The position numbers and the translations under genes are program-made. Source: Nitrospinota bacterium (lineage in GTDB: Bacteria > Nitrospinota_A > UBA7883). From it: a stretch of DNA of 11,530 bases. The stretch lies in NCBI GenBank assembly GCA_029880775.1, contig JAOUNV010000017.1, positions 1-11,530 on the forward strand. The letters run 5' to 3'. The notes beneath the pieces are model-generated. The model was given only the letters and a program-made list of their open reading frames with translations. It ran no database searches and was not told where the DNA came from. This document shows positions 6,288-11,530 of the stretch, piece by piece (the stretch's first letter is position 1; each line of letters starts with the position of its first letter).

Positions 6288-8294
6288 CTACAGCTGTTGT
6301 TTGGACTCAAAAAGCTTTGCCATCGTCTCCCTCAGCATCGTGGCGGCTTCGGCTCTGGATATTTTCACTATCCCTCCTTCCACCTTCTCTTCAGGCGCAG
6401 CGAAAGCCTCGTCTACCAAAATCACTATCAGCGGCCCCTTGTCGCCATCTGGTTCGTTGGCTATATCTTGCGTCAGGGCATGAGCCATATCTTTTTCATC
6501 AAGGTCGGTCACCACCAGTCGTGGCCGGATGATCCGGGCTAGTTGCGCAGCCTCCGTAGCGTCCCTGGTAATAGAAACCTCCGTCTTGAAACCCTGAATC
6601 AGATTTCCCATCTCCACTATGGAGCCCTGGTCCTTCCCCACCAATAATATTGCGGCGGAGTTGAAAGGTAGACGCATATAGAATTCGCTCCCCTCGCCCT
6701 CCTTCGATTCGAACTCTATGGCGCCCTCCATGGCGGTCATTATCTCCATGGACAACGAAAGTCCTATGCCCAGCCCCTTCTCCCCGGTAGTTCCCCGTCG
6801 GCGGCACTTCGGGTCCGCCTGGAAAAGAGCTTTAGAAAGATCGGCGTCTATACCCACCCCGGTGTCCTTCACTACGATGGCCGGCCCCCCCCGCAGAGCC
6901 ATCCCCACTCGCACTTGCTCCCCAGGGTTGCTGTACTTTATGGCGTTGGAGACAAGGTTGTGCAACACTTCGGCCAGAAGCCCCTGGTCCGAATTCAGGT
7001 TCCAGCCCATAGGTATATCGTTGGAGATGGTCACGCCTTTCACCTTGGCCACCTCGCGCATTCTGTCGATCATCTCCTCCGCCATGGTCCAGCAGTTGAC
7101 GGAGGCGATCTTGGGATTGATTTTTCCGTGCTTCAGCCGCCCCAGGTCCAGCAACCGTTCTATCATCATCAATAGAGAGTTTGCGGCGCCGGCGCACCGC
7201 TCCAGAAGCCGGTCCCTGGTCTGGGCCTCCATGTTCACAGTTCCCACAGCGTTTAGCATGCTTACGATGGAGCCTAGCGGCTCGCGCAGGTTGTGCGACA
7301 GCAAGGAAATGAACGTGTCCTTTAACTCAGTAGCTTTTAGCGCCTCTTGAACAGCCGCGGCAAGTTCGCGCTCGGTCCTTTTTCTGGATGTAATGTCCCG
7401 AACGGCCAGAACTCCTGCCATATTGCCCCGGTTGGGTATGTTCCGGCCACGAAGCTCCAATGTCATGGCGGATACTGCGGATACTTGGGCGCTGTGGCGT
7501 GTTATTTCCAGGAACCAGTAATCCTGGTCGTCCCGAAGTTCTTTTTCAACTGCCGCGCGGTCACGCGTACCCACCAAATCGGCGAGAGCCATGCCATGTA
7601 TCAGACGATGGTTGACACCGAACATTTTTGAAAACCGCTGGTTGGCGTCCACAATTCGACCGTTTTGATGGATCGCTATCCCCTCGAAAGCCGCGTCCGC
7701 CAGGGCCTGCATCCTCGCTTCGCTATGGCGCAAGGCCTCTTCCGCCATTCGCCGATCCTTGACTTCACGATCCACCTCGGCCACTTTCGCCCGGAGCATG
7801 TCGTTAGCGTCCTCCAGTTCATCCGCCAGGGCGCGCTGGGTGTCCTGCATCCTCTTTTTCTCCAGGAACAGGGCCATCTTTGCCCGGAGCAGGGCGAAGT
7901 CATATGGTTTGACGATGTAATCCTCGGCCCCGGCTCCCAGGCAGCGAGTGGCGCTTTCCACTTCGTCAACTCCGGTGAGAACCAAAACAGGGATCTGACT
8001 CAGTTTTTTGTCCGACTTGATACTCTCCAGTACCTTATATCCGTCGATTCCAGGCATTAACAAATCGAGCAGTACCAGGTCCACCTGGTTCCTGTTTAAA
8101 AGCCCCAAGGCATGGGGCCCGCTGTCGGCCACCAGCACTTGATGCCCCATCTCAGTAGAAATCAGACGGGTCAGCATGGCGCAGGTCTTTTCGCAATCGT
8201 CCAGGATCAGCACAGTTTGGGCATTTACGGGAGGGGTTTGGCTGGTTTCCGCCATAACATGGCTGTGGAACCGGGATCCCAGGAACGCGGCCAT
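6288..8294 (-). CDS. Hybrid histidine kinase (REC-coiled coil-PAS-HisKA-HATPase-degenerate REC)
   Basis: I start this gene at ATG 8294, which has a near-perfect GGAGG seven bases upstream, giving 668 residues. A longer frame from TTG 8354 has no such site. The N-terminal receiver (about 26-145) has Asp32/Asp33, phospho-acceptor Asp77 (LLDLLMP) and Lys129 (IVKPY). A charged coiled coil (about 145-190) leads to a PAS domain (about 193-305, ending VLAVRDITSRK). HisKA carries His334 in LLSHNLREPLGS. The ATPase has N-box NLVSNAIKYS (Asn450), G1 DTGVGI and G2 GEKGLGIGLSL. The last 120 residues begin AAILLVGKDQG, a receiver-like strand whose usual acidic pair is replaced by Gly-Lys. Asp597 (VVTDLD) and a Lys in GIVKIS remain, so this is probably a non-phosphorylated pseudo-receiver. 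No TM segments are seen. An N-terminal receiver suggests it is controlled by another kinase, possibly the 825-residue one next door; that pairing is inference. Confidence 0.93.
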   Translation of the reverse strand: MAAFLGSRFHSHVMAETSQTPPVNAQTVLILDDCEKTCAMLTRLISTEMGHQVLVADSGPHALGLLNRNQVDLVLLDLLMPGIDGYKVLESIKSDKKLSQIPVLVLTGVDEVESATRCLGAGAEDYIVKPYDFALLRAKMALFLEKKRMQDTQRALADELEDANDMLRAKVAEVDREVKDRRMAEEALRHSEARMQALADAAFEGIAIHQNGRIVDANQRFSKMFGVNHRLIHGMALADLVGTRDRAAVEKELRDDQDYWFLEITRHSAQVSAVSAMTLELRGRNIPNRGNMAGVLAVRDITSRKRTERELAAAVQEALKATELKDTFISLLSHNLREPLGSIVSMLNAVGTVNMEAQTRDRLLERCAGAANSLLMMIERLLDLGRLKHGKINPKIASVNCWTMAEEMIDRMREVAKVKGVTISNDIPMGWNLNSDQGLLAEVLHNLVSNAIKYSNPGEQVRVGMALRGGPAIVVKDTGVGIDADLSKALFQADPKCRRRGTTGEKGLGIGLSLSMEIMTAMEGAIEFESKEGEGSEFYMRLPFNSAAILLVGKDQGSIVEMGNLIQGFKTEVSITRDATEAAQLARIIRPRLVVTDLDEKDMAHALTQDIANEPDGDKGPLIVILVDEAFAAPEEKVEGGIVKISRAEAATMLRETMAKLFESKQQL

Positions 8295-8381
8295 AGCAAC
8301 ACCTCCAAACAACAAAAGTCTCGGCTTTCTCTGCTGACCCCGACCATAGCGCAATGAAAATCCCGGAAGCGCTAGTCAAAT

Positions 8382-8410
8382 ATCATGACAAACCATCAAT
8401 CTGATTGCAA
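8382..8410 (-). promoter_or_regulatory. Candidate promoter of the 668-residue kinase gene
   Basis: TTGCAA (8410-8405) is separated by 17 bases from CATGAT (8387-8382); each box matches four of six consensus positions. This would give a leader of roughly 80 bases before ATG 8294. It is a by-eye call, supported mainly by its position in the 277-base gap between rsmB and the kinase gene. Confidence 0.35.
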
Positions 8411-8515
8411 GAGAATTATGTAGGGTAGCCTTGGCTGAAAGCTGGTTATGCGATACCGAAACAAAGGAAGCAGAAGAAAAAAGGGAGTAACATAACGTTG
8501 CTGTATGGGGCTATA

Positions 8516-8547
8516 CAAAACAGCCTGCGCCATGCGCCACTCTGCTG
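8516..8547 (-). terminator. Possible weak terminator after rsmB
   Basis: Reading the minus strand 25 bases past the rsmB stop, an imperfect hairpin can form. The outer arms are CAGC/GCTG and the inner arms GCGC/GCGC around ATG, followed by TTTTG. The stem has mismatches and the T run is only four long, so termination here is uncertain. Confidence 0.3.
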
Positions 8548-8571
8548 TGAGCTTGATGCCGGGATGCGGCT

Positions 8572-9939
8572 TTATTTCTTCCTGATCACCGATGCGAAGA
8601 AACCGTCCATGTCATGCATACCCGGCAATATAAGCATATCCCCGGTCTCGGTTTCGAAATCGAAAAGCCTGGGATTCCGGGCGCTTGCGCGTACCCGGAT
8701 CAGGCTCTTGTCGCTCTTAAGGAGCTTTTCCACATTATCTCTCCCTTCCTCCGGCTCAACAGAGCATATTGCATATACAAGCTCGCCCCCAGGGGCCAGG
8801 AATTCGACCGCTCCCGCCAAAAGCTCGCTTTGAATCCGACTCATCTTTTCTATCAATTCCACGCTCTTACGCCATTTCCCCTCCGGATGACGCCGCGCCA
8901 GGCCGGAGCCGGAACAGGGAGCGTCCACGAAAATCCTGGAAAACTCCCCTCGCACGGGCCAGAGGCGTGTCATATCCGCCAGGATCGGGTAAACGTTGCC
9001 GATTTTCTGTCGCGCCATATTCTTTTTCAATGAGATCAGCGAGCTAGGATTGAGATCGAAGGCCATCACTTTGGCGGCGAGCTGGGCGAAAAGCCCGCTT
9101 TTTATCCCTTTGCCACAGCATACATCCGCCACTGTGTCTTCCTTGCCTGGCGCCAGCAAGCGAGAGGCAAGGTAGGATGCGGCGTCCTGCGGCTGGACTA
9201 CACCATCTGTAATCAGGGGGGAGTCTGGCGGCAGAACCCCATCGGTGACCTGGAGCAAACCCTCATCCCAGGCGACAGGTTTCGCCTCTATGCTGTTATC
9301 GCCTAAAAGCTTTGCCACTTGTGAGGATGTATATACAGGTATATTGAGCCGGATGTAAAGAGGCGACTTGGCCTGACACCCGGCGAGAATCCGCTCCGTG
9401 GTCGCTTCCCCAAAATTCTCCACCCACCTGGCCACCCAATAGTCTGGGAAAGAGTATTGTTCACCCAACCTTCTGGCTGGCGGCAGGCCTTCTGGCTGAA
9501 GCAGCTTCGCCACTTCCCAAATGGTCATTTCCTTGCCTCCAGCCCGGTCTATGGAGCGCAGGCTCTGGCGCAAGGCGGCGTTGACAAACCCGGCGGCCCT
9601 GGAGGTCTTTTTCCACGATTTGGCCAGTTCCACCGATTCGTTGACAGCGGCGAACCTGGCCCTGTCCATGCCCAGGGCCTGATACATCCCCATGCGCAGG
9701 ATAGCCAATACCGGGGTGTCCATCGACTGAGCAGGTCGGCCAGAGCCGTGGGAAAGGATGAAATCAAGAGCCCGCATGTGCCGCAACGCGCCGTGGCAAA
9801 GCTCGGAAACGAAGGCTCTGTCTCTGCCATGCAGTCCATTTTCGGCGCAGAGGCGCGAGATCACAGCGTCGGGCCGGCCATGGGTGGCCTCCATCGCCAG
9901 CAGGGCGCGCAAGGCTGTTTGCCTGGGTATGTCCACCAT
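8572..9939 (-). CDS. rsmB: 16S rRNA (cytosine-C5)-methyltransferase RsmB/Sun
   Basis: RsmB methylates C967 of 16S rRNA (E. coli numbering), using S-adenosylmethionine. The 455-residue length is typical. An N-terminal NusB-like helical domain covers about 1-140 (RDRAFVSELCHGALRH, FVNAALRQ). A linker and a Rossmann methyltransferase domain (about 235-455) follow. The two cysteines of RNA m5C methyltransferases are present: Cys342 in VDAPCSGSG and Cys392 in YAICSVEPEEG. By family knowledge, the second attacks the base and the first aids release. The SAM loop reads DVCCGKGIKS (272-281) where most members have DxCAAPGGKT; Asp, Cys, one Gly and the Lys are kept. FDLN at 294-297 supplies the ribose-binding acid. 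The start codon is ATG 9939, with GTG 9936 next to it, and neither has a clear Shine-Dalgarno sequence. It follows the HIT gene by 35 bases, so it is probably in one operon. Confidence 0.95.
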   Translation of the reverse strand: MVDIPRQTALRALLAMEATHGRPDAVISRLCAENGLHGRDRAFVSELCHGALRHMRALDFILSHGSGRPAQSMDTPVLAILRMGMYQALGMDRARFAAVNESVELAKSWKKTSRAAGFVNAALRQSLRSIDRAGGKEMTIWEVAKLLQPEGLPPARRLGEQYSFPDYWVARWVENFGEATTERILAGCQAKSPLYIRLNIPVYTSSQVAKLLGDNSIEAKPVAWDEGLLQVTDGVLPPDSPLITDGVVQPQDAASYLASRLLAPGKEDTVADVCCGKGIKSGLFAQLAAKVMAFDLNPSSLISLKKNMARQKIGNVYPILADMTRLWPVRGEFSRIFVDAPCSGSGLARRHPEGKWRKSVELIEKMSRIQSELLAGAVEFLAPGGELVYAICSVEPEEGRDNVEKLLKSDKSLIRVRASARNPRLFDFETETGDMLILPGMHDMDGFFASVIRKK

Positions 9940-9974
9940 TGGCTGGATCTACAGGGTGGAAATGGCCGCCGGGA

Positions 9975-10319
9975 TCAGCCGGGGGGCCAGAGCATGATTC
10001 TTCCACCTAAAAGGTGGAAATGGATGTGAAACACCGCCTGGCCCGCGTCGGCGCCGTTGTTCACCACCACTCGAAAGCCTGACTTGTCGATACCCTCCTT
10101 CACGGCCAGATCGTTGGCCAGAAGCATTATCTCCCCGATAGTCAGCTTATCCTCCGGGGTCAGCGACAAGTTATTCTCAATATGCTTTTTCGGGATAATC
10201 AGGATGTGGGTGGGCGCTTGCGGATTGATATCCCGGAAGGCGAACAGGGTATCGGTCTCCGCCACTTTTTGCGAGGGGACGACACCATTGGCTATCTTGC
10301 AGAATAAGCAGTCACTCAT
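9975..10319 (-). CDS. HIT-family nucleotide-binding hydrolase (HinT-like)
   Basis: The 114-residue protein matches the HinT/PKCI branch of the histidine triad family, which hydrolyses AMP-lysine-type and other phosphoramidates of purine nucleotides. The opening DCLFCKIANG carries a CxxC pair (Cys4, Cys7), which binds zinc in some relatives. NNGADAGQAVFHIHFHLLGGR contains the triad His98-x-His100-x-His102, with the middle one expected to be the nucleophile. The WPPG ending is typical of the branch. The length is complete. ATG 10319 has no strong Shine-Dalgarno sequence. It sits between the Y1-fold-like gene (54 bases upstream) and rsmB (35 bases downstream). The physiological substrate cannot be read from sequence. 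Confidence 0.95.
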   Translation of the reverse strand: MSDCLFCKIANGVVPSQKVAETDTLFAFRDINPQAPTHILIIPKKHIENNLSLTPEDKLTIGEIMLLANDLAVKEGIDKSGFRVVVNNGADAGQAVFHIHFHLLGGRIMLWPPG

Positions 10320-10373
10320 GAGGGATATTCTATCAGTTTCCCAGTTTGTGCGTGGGTCGACATCTGGTGGCCC

Positions 10374-10754
10374 CTAGATGTCACTTAGGGAGAAGCTGAG
10401 AAGGTCGCTCAGCTGCTGGTCGGATATCTCCTCACCTGTTTTAATAAACACCCTGTCGTGGTATATGCTCCCCCATCCGCTCAGTTCCTCATAGCATTGG
10501 ATAAACCGGGGGGTGACAGTCTCCATGACTACATCCACTGCGGCCAATGGGGAGACTTGCGGTGGAAAAACCATCTTGAATAGATGATGGGTCTCCTCAT
10601 AAACGGTGGAGATGAGGTATATATTCATAGCGGTCAGTTCGCCACGGAGGATTTCGGTGAACTTTTCCCGCATCTCGGTGGTCATTTCCGGCTCCAGCTT
10701 TGGCGCCAATACCAGCAAGATGTTAATGTCGGAAACGATCTGATAATTTCCCAT
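10374..10754 (-). CDS. Small protein resembling an IS200/Y1-transposase fold without catalytic residues
   Basis: No confident family name. The 126-residue product has the length and block pattern of the Y1 transposase (IS200/IS605 TnpA, REP-associated) fold. INILLVLAPKLEPE resembles the first strand and Pro-Lys turn. FTEILRGELTAMNIYLISTV resembles the first helix and second strand. EETHHLFKMVFPPQVSP resembles the strand that holds the His-x-His pair in DHVHLLVxxPP. The block SIYHDRVFIKTGEEIS resembles the LWxxxYFxxTVG block. Where the enzyme has His-x-His, this has Thr55-His56-His57. The catalytic Tyr in the last helix appears replaced by Leu (about 118). If right, it is a domesticated, non-cleaving relative. 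I choose ATG 10754, with AAGG five bases upstream, over GTG 10760. It heads a probable operon with the HIT gene and rsmB. The coding call is firm; the fold is a by-eye inference. Confidence 0.75.
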   Translation of the reverse strand: MGNYQIVSDINILLVLAPKLEPEMTTEMREKFTEILRGELTAMNIYLISTVYEETHHLFKMVFPPQVSPLAAVDVVMETVTPRFIQCYEELSGWGSIYHDRVFIKTGEEISDQQLSDLLSFSLSDI

Positions 10755-10811
10755 AACCACCTTTCCACGCTATTTTACACGGGAGCGCCAGATGGGTCCA
10801 CCCCTTCCGGG

Positions 10812-10840
10812 AATATAATTGATCAGGCGGTTATAGCCAA
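10812..10840 (-). promoter_or_regulatory. Probable promoter of the Y1-like / HIT / rsmB operon
   Basis: TTGGCT (10840-10835, four of six) is separated by 17 bases from TATATT (10817-10812, five of six). Transcription would begin near 10805, about 50 bases before ATG 10754. A second TAAAAT lies closer to the gene but lacks a good -35. Confidence 0.5.
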
Positions 10841-11002
10841 TTTCCTCTTCAGAATATGCGCGTTTATGTGTCGCTCCCCTTCATGTGAAACGACCCGCTC
10901 GCGCCCCAGCCGACCCGGTTTTATAACCACTTTGATGGAGGACTCATTTGGTATTAGCTGATCATAAAAGTCTTCTTTTACCTGAAGGCGACGGGATCCA
11001 TA
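10823..11002 (-). other. Open frame of 59 codons plus stop, without a start codon; possible gene remnant
   Basis: Between a TGA at 11005-11003 and a TGA at 10825-10823, one minus-strand frame stays open and reads like protein: QVKEDFYDQLIPNESSIKVV, then IKPGRLGRERVVSHEGERHI, then NAHILKRKLAITA. Hydrophobic and charged residues alternate as in real coding sequence. There is no ATG, GTG or TTG early in the frame and no Shine-Dalgarno sequence. Its 3' end overlaps the -35 box of the downstream promoter. It may be the tail of a decayed gene, or chance; I recognise no family. Confidence 0.25.
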
Positions 11003-11124
11003 TCACTGCCGCCATGGCTGGAAATTAGAGGTTCCCTATAATGTGTTGAGGCCTCAGCGCCAACTTTAATATCCATGTCCCAGAAAGAAAAAGGTACGTT
11101 GATATTGAAGTATTGGGGGGGGAG

Positions 11125-11144
11125 CCGGGGTCAGCCGACCCCGG
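11125..11144. repeat. Perfect 8-bp inverted repeat (hairpin)
   Basis: CCGGGGTC and GACCCCGG flank a four-base AGCC loop, giving a very stable GC-rich stem. It is preceded on the plus strand by eight consecutive G. No T tract follows on either strand, so it does not look like an intrinsic terminator. It lies about 70 bases upstream of the gltA -10 box. Confidence 0.7.
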
Positions 11145-11214
11145 TGAAGCGCAACTGGGGGTGTAGGGTTCACAGAGTCGGCGATCACAAATACATTCGT
11201 CCGGCGCTGCAAAC

Positions 11215-11223
11215 TGTTATAAT
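11215..11223 (+). promoter_or_regulatory. gltA extended -10 promoter
   Basis: TGTTATAAT combines a consensus TATAAT (11218-11223) with the TG motif of extended -10 promoters, which can work with a weak -35. The best -35 in place is ATTCGT or TTCGTC, both poor. Transcription would start near 11230 and give a leader of about 75 bases before ATG 11304. Confidence 0.6.
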
Positions 11224-11230
11224 GACGCAG

Positions 11231-11274
11231 GTGGCGCGGGGAGGCGCCCTGGGGTATAGGGGAGCGCCCGCCAC
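11231..11274 (+). promoter_or_regulatory. G-rich hairpin in the gltA 5' leader
   Basis: GTGGCG (11231-11236) pairs with CGCCAC (11269-11274), and GGCGC (11243-11247) pairs with GCGCC (11264-11268). This gives eleven GC-rich pairs, with a left bulge CGGGGA and a 16-base loop. Three GGGG runs lie in the bulge and loop (11238-11241, 11251-11254, 11259-11262). The structure would begin at about the first transcribed base. No known riboswitch class is recognised. Confidence 0.4.
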
Positions 11275-11303
11275 GGATGGATAACCCAAATATGAGGTGG
11301 ATC

Positions 11304-11530
11304 ATGGGCAAGGACACAGTCACAATCACCGACAACTCAACCGGCAAATCAGCTGAATTCCCCATCAAGCGCGGCTCCCACGGGCCAGCGGTCATGGACA
11401 TCTCCACGTTGTACAAGGAGCTGAAGATGTTCACTTATGATCCGGGATTTTTGTCCACCGCCTCGTGCGAGAGCAAGATTACATTCATCGATGGCGAGAA
11501 TGGTGTCCTGCTATACCGTGGATACCCCAT
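11304..11530 (+). CDS. gltA: Citrate synthase, N-terminal part (truncated by window edge)
   Basis: Citrate synthase condenses oxaloacetate and acetyl-CoA, the entry step of the TCA cycle. The visible 75 residues match the N-terminal region of the bacterial GltA type. There is a short beta opening (TVTITDNSTGKSAEFPIKRG), then GPAVMDISTLYKELKMFTYDPGF, STASCESKITFIDGENGVLL and YRGYP. The GVLLYRGYP block precedes the large helical domain. The active-site histidines and aspartate lie beyond the window. The first ATG with a good Shine-Dalgarno sequence is 11304 (GAGGTGG just upstream). In-frame ATGs at 11277 and 11292 have no such site and would place the Shine-Dalgarno bases inside the gene. The gene is monocistronic as far as can be seen, with its own promoter and a structured leader. 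Confidence 0.93.
   Translation, partial: MGKDTVTITDNSTGKSAEFPIKRGSHGPAVMDISTLYKELKMFTYDPGFLSTASCESKITFIDGENGVLLYRGYP

Larger units (their letters stand above)
10755..11303. other. Intergenic region between the Y1-like operon and gltA
   Basis: This 549-base stretch separates divergent genes. From left to right it holds the minus-strand promoter (10812-10840), the start-less open frame (10823-11002), about 110 bases in which I see nothing, a run of eight G (11115-11122) followed by a perfect hairpin (11125-11144), the gltA extended -10 promoter (11215-11223), and a G-rich hairpin in the gltA leader (11231-11274). I find no tRNA, rRNA, repeat array or known riboswitch in it. Confidence 0.6.

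Noticed and set aside
6718..7350. Plus-strand open frame of 210 codons opposite the 668-residue kinase
   Set aside because: It is antisense to the kinase core domains, with low-complexity Ser/Arg-rich composition; it is a shadow frame.
8295..8354. Longer start of the 668-residue kinase at TTG 8354
   Set aside because: The TTG has no Shine-Dalgarno sequence, and the extra 20 residues are not part of any domain. ATG 8294 has GGAGG at ideal spacing.
10001..10019. Perfect 8-bp inverted repeat TTCCACCT/AGGTGGAA with three-base loop
   Set aside because: It lies inside the HIT gene, where it encodes the conserved HFHLLGG block, and has no T tract. It is most likely a by-product of the codons.
9955..10023. 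Direct repeat GGTGGAAATGG at 9955-9965 and 10013-10023
   Set aside because: Eleven bases, two copies, no element between them beyond the end of the HIT gene; this is compatible with chance.
11066..11434. Minus-strand open frame of 122 codons across the gltA start
   Set aside because: It runs antisense to the well-supported citrate synthase N-terminus and through the promoter and hairpins. Its product resembles nothing.

Overview
The window looks like chromosomal backbone from a Gram-negative bacterium of mid-GC content. The YidC has the long periplasmic domain seen only in Gram-negatives, and there is a lipobox protein. The NtrB-type hybrid kinases fit a deltaproteobacterial or Nitrospinota-like lineage, but I cannot place the organism firmly. 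I see no phage, CRISPR array, insertion sequence or tRNA.

The left part (1-2909, minus strand) is the conserved ribosome/RNase P/membrane-insertion operon, transcribed right to left: rpmH (L34), rnpA, yidD, yidC, and the start of jag/khpB, which runs off the left edge. Its most striking feature is that rpmH is not a separate gene. It lies entirely inside the 5' part of rnpA in another reading frame, and rnpA has no canonical start codon other than a GTG 16 bases upstream of the rpmH start. This is the nested arrangement known from Thermus. One alternative remains open, a single missing T that would put a downstream ATG in frame, and it is stated below.

The middle part starts with a divergent intergenic region (2890-3164) and a small plus-strand lipoprotein gene (3165-3668). 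Two large minus-strand sensory kinases follow. One is PAS-PAS-GAF-HisKA-HATPase-receiver (3674-6151). The other is receiver-PAS-HisKA-HATPase plus a degenerate receiver (6288-8294). Neither has a DNA-binding response regulator nearby, so their output is probably through other partners or a phosphorelay.

The right part (8572-10754, minus strand) is a probable three-gene operon: a small protein that looks like an IS200/Y1-transposase fold stripped of its catalytic residues, then a HIT-family nucleotide hydrolase, then the 16S rRNA m5C methyltransferase RsmB. A 549-base intergenic region (10755-11303) holds promoters in both directions, two G-rich hairpins and a 60-codon open frame without a start. 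The citrate synthase gene gltA begins at 11304 on the plus strand and runs off the right edge.
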